In this document: positions 1 to 7,305 of the stretch, in pieces
Numbering within the stretch: position 1 is the first letter of the stretch
Layout of the letters: each line of letters opens with the position of its first letter
Source: Gelidibacter sp039916245
GTDB lineage: Bacteria; Bacteroidota; Bacteroidia; Flavobacteriales; Flavobacteriaceae
DNA length: 8,629 bases
Direction of reading: 5' to 3'
Assembly (NCBI RefSeq): GCF_039916245.1
Contig: NZ_JBDSLS010000093.1
Location: 1-8,629 of the forward strand
Made by a program: the position numbers and the translations under genes
The notes under the pieces: model-generated
Told to the model about the DNA's origin: nothing
Databases searched by the model: none
What the model saw: the letters and a program-made list of their open reading frames with translations, nothing else

Positions 1-1578
1 TTCAATGAGAATTTTGGTGATGACGATGGTGGCGGCAATGAAAAAGATCAAGGATTGGGAAGACAGAACCGTCCGAATAATTTAAATGAATATCGTGGCG
101 AATCGCGCACCGTTACCTTTAATAATACGCTTAATTATGCAAAAACGATTCATGAGAAGCACGACATTAGCGCAGTGATCGGTACTGAATTTATTGATAA
201 TTATGATTCATCCATTGGGGCAAGCAGGATGCGTTTTGGTATCACTGATAAAACCTTTAGATATATCGATTATGGCAGCACGGAAGTCGATTTGTGGAAT
301 GGCGGTAGTGCCTCCGAATGGGCATTGTTCTCGTTTTTTGGTTCAGCAACTTATGTGTATGATACCAAATATATGATCACTTCCAACTTTCGAGCGGATG
401 CGTCTTCACGTTTTTCTGAAAAACACCGTTGGGGATATTTTCCTTCAGTATCCGCAGGTTGGAAAATTTCTGATGAAAACTTTTTAAAAGATGTGTCCTG
501 GTTATCCAACTTAAAGTTGAGAGCGGGCTGGGGTAAATTAGGAAATCAAGAGATTGATAACTATGCCTATTTAACTTTAATAAGTCAAATAGATGGCAAG
601 GTCGTGGTAACCCGTTATGGGAATTCAGATTTAAAATGGGAAACTTCTGAATCGGTCAACTATGGTATTGACTTTGGGTTTTTTGAGAACAAATTATCAA
701 TATCTACCGATTATTTCGTAAAAAGAACCACCGATATTTTATTGCCAGTAGGGTTGCCAAGTATTGTTGGAGACGTTTCACCTACCATCGTAAACGCCGG
801 TGAAGTCGTCAACAAAGGTTTGGAGGTGACTTTAAACTATAGAAACTCAAGCAGAGAATTTAAATATGGAATAAATGCCAACATCGCCACCTTGATTAAT
901 AGTGTGGAACGCTTACAAACCAAACAGGTGGGACAATCCTTAAATTCATTTTTTGGCTACAAAATGATTGGTATTTACCAAAATCAGGCGGAAATTAATA
1001 GCTATTTAAGTGGCACTTTTAACCCAACTGCAAAACCTGGTGATATTAAGTTTGCCGATTTAAATAAGGATGGCATTATCGATTCGAATGACCGAACCTT
1101 TACAGGAGACGCCATTCCTGATCTTACCTATGGCATTACTTTGTCGGCAAATTATAAACGTTTTGATTTTTCTTGTCTATTTCAGGGCGTAGAAGGCGTT
1201 GATAAATTCAACGATGCTAAAAAAATAATCGATTTTGATACGAGGCCATTTAATTATACAACTAATATTTTAGGCGCTTGGGATGGCGAAGGCACCAGTA
1301 ATACCATACCGCGAGTAACCTTTGAAGATAACGGAAGTAGCAAGGAATCCAGTCTTTATGTTGAGGATGCTTCCTATTTTAGGCTCAAAAACGTTGAAAT
1401 TGGCTACACCATAAATGCAATCCAAGGATTGCAAGATGTGCGAGTTTATCTATCTGGTCTAAATTTATTTACCGTTACAAAGTATACAGGTTTGGATCCA
1501 GAATCTACAGATACCACCGATAAGGGGACGTATCCACTATCAGCATCGATTTTGTTGGGCATAAATGTTAAGTTTTAA
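1..1578 (+). CDS. SusC-like TonB-dependent outer-membrane transporter, C-terminal half (5' end outside the window)
   Basis: The reading frame is open from base 1, so the start lies upstream; a TTG at 55 is internal and is not a real start. The visible 525 residues are about half of a typical SusC protein (roughly 1000 residues) and correspond to the C-terminal beta-barrel. Family signs are alternating aromatic/polar strands, the segments LRAGWGKLGNQ and LKWETSESVNYGIDFGFF, an acidic DLNKDGIIDSNDR loop (bases about 1057-1095) followed by IPDLTYGI, and a final LGINVKF ending in phenylalanine, as usual for outer-membrane barrel assembly. SusC proteins import oligosaccharides across the outer membrane using TonB energy, in a complex with the SusD lipoprotein encoded 17 bases downstream. 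The signal peptide, carboxypeptidase-like domain and plug are not in the window. The family call is firm; the substrate is not deducible. Confidence 0.95.
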   Translation, partial: FNENFGDDDGGGNEKDQGLGRQNRPNNLNEYRGESRTVTFNNTLNYAKTIHEKHDISAVIGTEFIDNYDSSIGASRMRFGITDKTFRYIDYGSTEVDLWNGGSASEWALFSFFGSATYVYDTKYMITSNFRADASSRFSEKHRWGYFPSVSAGWKISDENFLKDVSWLSNLKLRAGWGKLGNQEIDNYAYLTLISQIDGKVVVTRYGNSDLKWETSESVNYGIDFGFFENKLSISTDYFVKRTTDILLPVGLPSIVGDVSPTIVNAGEVVNKGLEVTLNYRNSSREFKYGINANIATLINSVERLQTKQVGQSLNSFFGYKMIGIYQNQAEINSYLSGTFNPTAKPGDIKFADLNKDGIIDSNDRTFTGDAIPDLTYGITLSANYKRFDFSCLFQGVEGVDKFNDAKKIIDFDTRPFNYTTNILGAWDGEGTSNTIPRVTFEDNGSSKESSLYVEDASYFRLKNVEIGYTINAIQGLQDVRVYLSGLNLFTVTKYTGLDPESTDTTDKGTYPLSASILLGINVKF

Positions 1579-1595
1579 TATTTAAAATACGAGTT

Positions 1596-3083
1596 ATGAA
1601 AACACTATATAAAAATTTAATTGCAATCGCCGTGCTTCTAACATTTACAGGCTGTAATAATGAGCTCACCAAGGATCCCATAGGTTTGTTGACCATGGAT
1701 CAAGTGGATGCGACTCCTACTATAACCACGCTCGAATCATCGGTAAGCTCGTCTTATCAATTGCTGTCAAGTACTTTAAACCTTGTGGGTGATTGGCAAT
1801 GGGATGATGGAACCGTCACGAGAAACGATTTTATTTTAAAAGATATCGCATCAAGCGACATGAATAAAAAATGGAATCCTGATGGAGATCAAGCCTGGAT
1901 GGATGAGCTCAGTGCGTTCAGTTTTACTTCGGAAAATGGAGCTTTTAATGGGATTTGGCTTTATGATTATGAGGGTATTAATAGGATCAATCTTGCCCTG
2001 AGTTATTTGACCAATACAGAAGTAACCCAATCCGTCGGTATCAGTGATGCACGTAAGGATCAATTGATGGGCGAATGCTATTTTTTAAGAGCGTTTTACT
2101 ATTTCGATTTGGTGAATAATTTTGGCGATGTCCCTCTTTTAACTAAGCCACTAAAGTCATTTGCCGAAGCTTTTGAAGTTGCGGTGCGCATTCCTGAAGC
2201 TGAAATTTGGACACAAATAAATACAGATTTAGCACTGGCAAAAGAATTGTTGCCAAATTCTAAATATCCATCGCCTGGTGAACCTTGGCGCGTTTCAAAA
2301 GGCGCGGTTATAGCCTTGCAAGCTAAGTCGGCGTTATATAATAAAGATTGGCCCAACGTCATTGCTCTGGTGGACGAATTAAGTGGTCTTGGTTTTTATA
2401 GTTTAAATGCCAACTATTTTGACAGTTTTGCTGTGGATAGGGAGTTTGATGAAGATGAGGTGATTTTCGCCTATGATCATATTTCCGATCAGAATCCAAG
2501 AAAAGGAAACGGTTTATGCGCCTTATTAGGTTGGGGGTTTGTGGCTCCTACTGATGATTTTATAAATGCCTTTGAACCAAACGATCCACGATTATTATAC
2601 ACGGTGGATGTGCCTAATGAGAATGTTTCAAAGTTATTGGGCAATACTGTGGGTGATGACAAAGGTAATGATGACTCGCCAAGTAATAAAATTTATATCC
2701 GTTATGCCGATGTTTTACTTTGGAAAGCAGAAGCTTTGATTGAAACTGGCGCCTATAACGACGCCATTGCCATAATTAATCAAGTAAGAGAACGCGCCAG
2801 AACAACACCAACTGCAGATGGCTCTGCCATACCTTCGGGAACCTTAGCCGCAAGACCAAACTCAACCGATCCAGTTCAAGTGAAAAATTGGTTAATGCAT
2901 GAACGACGTGTAGAATTAGGTTTTGAATCGCAAAGATTCAATGATTTAAAACGATGGGGCATAGCGAAATCGTTTCTAACAGGGCTTGGTAAAAATTTTC
3001 AGGATAAAAATTATGTTTACCCAATTCCGCAAGGTGAGGTTGACAAATCTGCCGGTACGATTACTCAGAATCCAGGGTACTAA
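1596..3083 (+). CDS. SusD/RagB-like surface glycan-binding lipoprotein
   Basis: A 495-residue protein, the usual length for SusD. It begins with a lipoprotein signal peptide: a basic start, a hydrophobic stretch at residues 8-17, and TFTGC with the lipidated cysteine at position 20. Family hallmarks are GECYFLRAFYYFDLVNNFGDVPLL at residues about 159-182 (TPR-like N-terminal part), RYADVLLWKAEALIETG at 369-385, HERRVELGFESQRFNDLKRWG at 435-455, and the closing YPIPQGEV...ITQNPGY. The protein should sit on the outer face of the outer membrane as a lid over the SusC barrel and hold glycan through its aromatic surface. It follows susC by 17 bases and was probably cotranscribed with it. The ATG is chosen because it gives an intact signal peptide directly after susC. 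The binding specificity cannot be read from sequence. Confidence 0.96.
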   Translation: MKTLYKNLIAIAVLLTFTGCNNELTKDPIGLLTMDQVDATPTITTLESSVSSSYQLLSSTLNLVGDWQWDDGTVTRNDFILKDIASSDMNKKWNPDGDQAWMDELSAFSFTSENGAFNGIWLYDYEGINRINLALSYLTNTEVTQSVGISDARKDQLMGECYFLRAFYYFDLVNNFGDVPLLTKPLKSFAEAFEVAVRIPEAEIWTQINTDLALAKELLPNSKYPSPGEPWRVSKGAVIALQAKSALYNKDWPNVIALVDELSGLGFYSLNANYFDSFAVDREFDEDEVIFAYDHISDQNPRKGNGLCALLGWGFVAPTDDFINAFEPNDPRLLYTVDVPNENVSKLLGNTVGDDKGNDDSPSNKIYIRYADVLLWKAEALIETGAYNDAIAIINQVRERARTTPTADGSAIPSGTLAARPNSTDPVQVKNWLMHERRVELGFESQRFNDLKRWGIAKSFLTGLGKNFQDKNYVYPIPQGEVDKSAGTITQNPGY

Positions 3084-3090
3084 ATTAATA

Positions 3091-3131
3091 AAGATTGAAA
3101 ATCATTATTTGAGTTAGTCATTTTTAATCTT
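3091..3131 (+). other. AT-rich hairpin after susD
   Basis: Arms 3091-3102 (aagattgaaaat) and 3120-3131 (atttttaatctt) pair over 12 positions with a single G-U wobble, around a 17-base loop. The hairpin starts eight bases after the susD stop codon, and its 3' arm ends exactly where the next hairpin begins. With only one G-C pair it is weak alone. It may protect the 3' end of the susCD mRNA or assist the adjoining terminator; both roles are inference. Confidence 0.5.
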
Positions 3132-3171
3132 AGAGAAGTAGTTTTTCTCAGAGACTCTACTTCTCTTTTTT
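3132..3171 (+). terminator. Probable intrinsic terminator between susD and the GH130 operon
   Basis: A perfect 10-bp stem is formed by 3132-3141 (agagaagtag) and 3157-3166 (ctacttctct), with four G-C pairs and a 15-base loop. It is followed directly by five T (3167-3171), an A, and four more T. This is the form of a rho-independent terminator on the + strand. It lies between susCD and the enzyme genes, so it could end the susCD transcript or let only part of it read through, giving more SusCD than enzyme. A shorter alternative stem, 3133-3137 with 3145-3149 (gagaa/ttctc), competes with it. No convincing promoter is seen between it and the ATG at 3195. Confidence 0.75.
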
Positions 3172-3194
3172 ATTTTAAATAATCAAAAACCACT

Positions 3195-4244
3195 ATGACA
3201 GATATAGCTAAAAGATATAAGCAAAATCCAATATTATCCCCTTCAGACTTAAGACCGAGCAATGCACAGATGATTATTGAATGCTTGCTGAATCCGGGAG
3301 CATTTACCTTTAATGGAAAAATTGGACTTTTGGTTAGGGTTGCTGAAAGAACGGTTCAAAAAGACGGATTTTTGTCAGTACCCATATATAACGCTGTGGG
3401 TAAAGTAGAAATTTTAGACATTAAACTTGACGATCCAAAATTGAATGCATCTGACGCGCGCGTCATTAAATATGATGTCACTGATTATTTAACCACCATT
3501 TCCCATTTGCGAATCCTGTTTAGCGACGATGGTATTAAGTTTTCTGAAGATGTTTACTATCCGCCACTCTTCGGAGAAGGCGCATACGAATCTTACGGCA
3601 TTGAAGATTGTAGAGTTTCGGAAATTGAAGACACTTATTATTTAACCTATACAATGGTATCGCCCAATGGTGTCGGCGTGGGGCTTCGGACAACTAAAGA
3701 CTGGAAAAATTTTGAAAAGAAAGGCATGATCTTAAGTCCGCACAATAAGGATTGCGCCATTTTCGAAGAAAAGATAAACGGCAAGTATTATGCATTACAT
3801 CGGCCTAGCAGTCCTGAATTAGGCGGGAATTATATCTGGTTGGCTGAATCGCCCGATGCTGTGCATTGGGGAAATCATAAATGCATTGCAAAAACACGTG
3901 AAGGCAAATTTGACAGCAAACGTCTTGGGGCAGGAGCAGCACCAATAAAAACAGATCAAGGTTGGTTGGAAATTTACCACGGCGCCACCGAAAAGAACCG
4001 CTATTGTTTAGGTGCCATTTTATTGGATTTAAAAGATCCTTCAAAAGTTATTGCCCGTTCGAGCTCACCACTTATGGAGCCAAAAGAAGAATTTGAACGC
4101 AAAGGTTTTTTTGGAGAGGTCATTTTTACAAATGGTCATATTGTGGAAGGCGATACTATTAAAATGTATTACGGCGCAGCAGATGAATTTGTCGCGATCA
4201 CAACATTTTCAATTCAAGAGATTTTAAAAACACTAGAACATTAA
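3195..4244 (+). CDS. GH130 family enzyme, probable cytoplasmic beta-mannoside phosphorylase
   Basis: A 349-residue protein of normal GH130 length, formed as a five-bladed beta-propeller. The family trace is clear: N33 in LNPGAF, R48 in LLVRVAER, YGIEDCR at 134-140 with D138 as the expected catalytic acid, KDCAIFEEKINGKYYALHRP at 185-204, ESPDAVHWG at 218-226, WLEIYHG at 257-263, LGAILLDLKDPSKVIAR at 272-288, and MYYGAAD at 324-330. H202, R203, Y261, H262 and D330 lie where phosphorylase members build the phosphate and substrate pocket, so phosphorolysis, giving mannose 1-phosphate, is favoured over hydrolysis. There is no signal peptide, which agrees with use of cytoplasmic phosphate. Odd point: the usual EDPR is EDCR here. 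The stop lies two bases before the ATG of the MFS gene, suggesting joint supply of imported disaccharide and its cleavage. The subfamily and exact substrate (Man-Glc, Man-GlcNAc, mannobiose or other) are uncertain. Confidence 0.9.
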   Translation: MTDIAKRYKQNPILSPSDLRPSNAQMIIECLLNPGAFTFNGKIGLLVRVAERTVQKDGFLSVPIYNAVGKVEILDIKLDDPKLNASDARVIKYDVTDYLTTISHLRILFSDDGIKFSEDVYYPPLFGEGAYESYGIEDCRVSEIEDTYYLTYTMVSPNGVGVGLRTTKDWKNFEKKGMILSPHNKDCAIFEEKINGKYYALHRPSSPELGGNYIWLAESPDAVHWGNHKCIAKTREGKFDSKRLGAGAAPIKTDQGWLEIYHGATEKNRYCLGAILLDLKDPSKVIARSSSPLMEPKEEFERKGFFGEVIFTNGHIVEGDTIKMYYGAADEFVAITTFSIQEILKTLEH

Positions 4245-4246
4245 TC

Positions 4247-5560
4247 ATGGATTTAGCAAAAGTAGGATTAAAGGATTTTTCAAGAAGCGCCATCATATTA
4301 ATCATCACCAATGCAATTTATGCTTTTGTAATGCCGGTCATCGACATTTTTGTGGCCTCGTATATTATGCGAAATTCTAACGATCCCTCTAAAGTGATTT
4401 TGTATCAATTGGCCATTTATGTCGGCATTCCGATTACATTTTTGTTAAATGGCTATTTGTTGAATAAAGTGAATATCAAAAGCCTGTTTTCCTTAGGAAT
4501 GTTGCTTAGTGGCGTTTCCATGGTTTTTATGATGTCCTTGGATCAAATCGATTATTTCGGATTAATGGTGGCCGGCTTAATTATGGGCATGTCCTTTGGA
4601 TTGTATTGGGCCAATCGGGATTATCTCGTTTTATCCACAACAAAAGACCGCGTCCGAAATTTTTATTACGGGCTGGAAACCTTTATTTATACCATTATCG
4701 CCTCAACAGTGCCCGTGATTATTGGTTGGTATTTAATGACAGGACACAGCAGCGGCGGTGTTGGCTCCAATGAAGCGGTCAATTCGAGTTATCGCGTCAT
4801 CACCACGGTGGTTTTTATTATTACCATAATTGCCTCCATAGTGTTTCATTTTGGGAAATATGAAAAACCTAAAAGCGAGAAATTTCTCTACTTTAAATTT
4901 CACAAACTCTGGAGGAAGATGATTCAGCTCTCCATATTAAAAGGATTGGCGCAAGGTTTTATAGTCACAGCGCCGGCCATGCTCATGATGAAATTCTTTC
5001 ATTCAGAAGGGGCATTAGGTTCTGCGATTTCTATAGGTGCTTTGATCGCGGCTGTAATTATGCTGCTTTTGGGTAAGTATTCGAAGCCTAAACACCGATT
5101 AATCATTTTCAGTATTGGATTGACCTGTTTCTTTTTGGCTTCTTTTTTTAACGGATTATTGTTCAATGAATTTGGCGTCATTCTATTTATGTTTTTGTTA
5201 TTGATCGCCCGACCGGTTTTGGATATTGCTTATTTCCCAATTCAGTTAAAAGTCATCGATGTGCTGTCATCACTCGAAAATAGAAATGAATTTTCCTATA
5301 TTTTGAATCATGAATTTGGATTGTTTGTTGGGCGTTTTATCGGTGCCAGCACGTTTTTAGTTCTTGCATTTTTTGTGAATACAGATATCGCTTTACGATA
5401 TGCCCTATTGATTATAGGGTCACTGCAATTGCTTTCTATTGTGATTGCAAAGCAACTTTTAAAACAACAGGCAACTTTAGAAAATGAACTGTTAGAAAAA
5501 GAACAGTTAGAAGAGGACACTTTAGCCACTAAAAATTTAAACTCATTTACAAATGCGTAA
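4247..5560 (+). CDS. MFS permease, likely inner-membrane oligosaccharide importer
   Basis: A 437-residue, strongly hydrophobic protein with about 12 predicted membrane segments (roughly residues 14-38, 51-71, 79-98, 102-122, 140-163, 184-202, 229-249, 257-275, 284-304, 308-328, 355-376, 383-402) and a basic cytoplasmic loop at about 203-226 between the two halves, the layout of a major facilitator superfamily carrier. Residues 121-137 (WANRDYLVL...KDRVR) fill the charged loop region typical of these permeases. The tail after about residue 403 is hydrophilic, rich in Glu, Lys and Leu, and probably helical. The gene starts two bases after the GH130 stop, and its own end overlaps the next gene by eight bases, so translation is probably coupled. 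MFS carriers next to GH130 genes fit uptake of the short mannoside that GH130 cleaves; this substrate is inferred from position only. The fold call is firm. Confidence 0.88.
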   Translation: MDLAKVGLKDFSRSAIILIITNAIYAFVMPVIDIFVASYIMRNSNDPSKVILYQLAIYVGIPITFLLNGYLLNKVNIKSLFSLGMLLSGVSMVFMMSLDQIDYFGLMVAGLIMGMSFGLYWANRDYLVLSTTKDRVRNFYYGLETFIYTIIASTVPVIIGWYLMTGHSSGGVGSNEAVNSSYRVITTVVFIITIIASIVFHFGKYEKPKSEKFLYFKFHKLWRKMIQLSILKGLAQGFIVTAPAMLMMKFFHSEGALGSAISIGALIAAVIMLLLGKYSKPKHRLIIFSIGLTCFFLASFFNGLLFNEFGVILFMFLLLIARPVLDIAYFPIQLKVIDVLSSLENRNEFSYILNHEFGLFVGRFIGASTFLVLAFFVNTDIALRYALLIIGSLQLLSIVIAKQLLKQQATLENELLEKEQLEEDTLATKNLNSFTNA

Positions 5561-7295
5561 AACAAATTACATACTCCTTCTATATATAGGTTTGGTCTGT
5601 TATGGGTGTAAAACGCATCCGTCTAAATTTATTGTAGAAAACCCGATACACCAACTTCAATTGGGGCGTATTGACTCCATGCCTAATTTTCCAGAGCCAT
5701 TTAAAATAATTGATTTTAAAAATTTAGCAAAAGGATTTGATTCCTTGGTTTATGATGCTTCTCAAACCGGAGAGTATTGGCCATTAATTTGGAAAGATGA
5801 TACGCGTAAAAATTTTGATCAAGAAACCTTCGGCATTTATACGGCCATGGGCGATTTAAGACAAGGACCAAAACATAACGATGGTATTTTTCATGAATCC
5901 TTAGCTACGGTTGGTTCTGTATTGGGAGCGACTTTAGTGGGCATTAATAAATCCAACCAAAAAGGGAAAAACTATGTTTCCATGTTGAAGAATTATTTTA
6001 ATTCAGATAAGGGATGGGATATTGTCATGAATAATACCTGTCCTGAAGTTGCACTGCTCGGCGGCGGTTATGGAAGAGATTGGTGGTATGATGTGTATCC
6101 TAATGTTTTATTTTATGGCGTCGCAAATTTTTATCCAGAAGAAAAGGATTATTCAGACATCATGCGATCAGTGGCCGACAAGTTTCAAAAAGCTGATTCT
6201 GTTTTAGCAGGAAACTATGCACATTCTTTTTTTGACTATGCCACTTTAGAACCAAAAGATAACTGGATTTGCAAACAGGAAGATGCCGCTGCTGGCCATG
6301 CATATGTATTGTATGCAGCCTATCAAAAATTTGAGGATCCGAAATATCTCAAAGGCGCAAAATCGTCGTTGGAAGCGCTATTGGCGCAAAATGACAATCG
6401 GTTTTATGAAGTTTTAATGCCTTTTGGAGCTTATGTCGCGGCGCGTTTAAATGCAGAAGAAGGCACCAATTATGACTACACAAAAATTCTTGAATGGACG
6501 TTTAACGGCACCTCGGTTTGTAGAAAAGGATGGGGCGTATTATTGGGTAATTGGAATGGATATGATGTTTCGGGAATCATAGGAAGCACCGTGGATCATG
6601 GCGGATTTGGCTTTTTGATGAATACTTATGATTCCATGTTGCCATTGGTACCAATGGTAAGATACGATCAGCGCTATGCCAATATGATTGGCAAATGGAT
6701 GCTGAATGCCAGCAATGCGATGAAGTTTTTCTATCCTTATGAAATGCCAGATGAGCATCAATCCATTCCAGAACTCAAACAACATACTAAAGGTGTGATC
6801 GCTTATGAAGGACTGATTAAAAAAGCGCATTTTGATGACTATTTGCATATTAAAGCACCCATCGCCCTTGGAGATGGTCCACATTGGGTAAAAGGTAATC
6901 CCGAGGTCTCTCAGTTTAGTGTGTATGGCAGTGGCCATGTTGGTATTGCGGGTTCTATAATTTCAAAAACCAATATTGAAAACATATTGCAACTCGATTT
7001 GCTGGCGACTGATTTTTTCAGAAAAGATGCTTTTCCATCCTTTTTATATTATAATCCCAATGACGTGGCGAAAGAAGTTTCCATCAATCTAGGCGAAAAA
7101 CCGATGAAAATCTATGATGCGATACAACGAGCATTTATACATGAAAATGCAAAAGGGAATTTCAATTTTGTCATCGCTAAAGAGCATGCTGCATTATTAG
7201 TGCTGGTTCCAAAAGATGCTGTTATAACCGAAAGGTATGGCAAATTGTATGCGAACGATGTTGTCATTGATTATAAATATGCTGTTAATAATTAA
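5553..7295 (+). CDS. Exported probable lipoprotein of unnamed family, alpha/alpha-barrel enzyme-like
   Basis: A 580-residue protein I cannot assign to a named family. Residues 1-18 form an export signal ending CYGC, with C19 as the likely lipid site, although Cys at -3 makes the lipobox atypical. Residues about 50-490 look alpha-helical with repeated aromatic and Gly-rich turns, as in (alpha/alpha)-barrel glycosidases and lyases: GGGYGRDWWYDVYPN at 170-184, QEDAAAGHAYVLYAAYQ at 242-258, GWGVLLGNWNGYDVSG at 326-341, DHGGFGFLMNTYD at 348-360, MVRYDQRYANMIGKWMLNA at 368-386. Residues about 498-580 look like a C-terminal beta-domain (YYNPNDVAKEVSINLGEKP onward). Candidate catalytic acids include D176, E243, D244, D337 and D348, none proven. 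The ATG overlaps the MFS stop by eight bases, and no other start gives the signal peptide. The context supports a periplasmic or surface enzyme that feeds the permease; a binding protein is the alternative. Confidence 0.8.
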   Translation: MRKTNYILLLYIGLVCYGCKTHPSKFIVENPIHQLQLGRIDSMPNFPEPFKIIDFKNLAKGFDSLVYDASQTGEYWPLIWKDDTRKNFDQETFGIYTAMGDLRQGPKHNDGIFHESLATVGSVLGATLVGINKSNQKGKNYVSMLKNYFNSDKGWDIVMNNTCPEVALLGGGYGRDWWYDVYPNVLFYGVANFYPEEKDYSDIMRSVADKFQKADSVLAGNYAHSFFDYATLEPKDNWICKQEDAAAGHAYVLYAAYQKFEDPKYLKGAKSSLEALLAQNDNRFYEVLMPFGAYVAARLNAEEGTNYDYTKILEWTFNGTSVCRKGWGVLLGNWNGYDVSGIIGSTVDHGGFGFLMNTYDSMLPLVPMVRYDQRYANMIGKWMLNASNAMKFFYPYEMPDEHQSIPELKQHTKGVIAYEGLIKKAHFDDYLHIKAPIALGDGPHWVKGNPEVSQFSVYGSGHVGIAGSIISKTNIENILQLDLLATDFFRKDAFPSFLYYNPNDVAKEVSINLGEKPMKIYDAIQRAFIHENAKGNFNFVIAKEHAALLVLVPKDAVITERYGKLYANDVVIDYKYAVNN

Positions 7296-7305
7296 ACATT
7301 AAAAA

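Noticed and set aside
1057..1095. EF-hand or dockerin-like calcium loop DLNKDGIIDSNDR suggesting a cellulosome-type module
   Set aside because: This acidic loop is a usual part of SusC-type barrels, occurs once, and is not a duplicated dockerin.
3108..3146. Possible Bacteroidota-type promoter for the GH130 gene: TTTG at 3108-3111 and TAGTTTTT at 3139-3146
   Set aside because: The gap between the elements is 27 bases, too long for the usual spacing of about 20. The second element lies inside the terminator stem and misses the final G.
6540..6938. 132-codon open frame on the minus strand inside the lipoprotein gene
   Set aside because: It lies wholly within a strongly supported + strand gene, has no family features, and reads as a shadow of the real codons. 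The same holds for the minus-strand frames at 1851-2063, 2099-2362, 3805-4044, 4999-5181 and 5308-5565.
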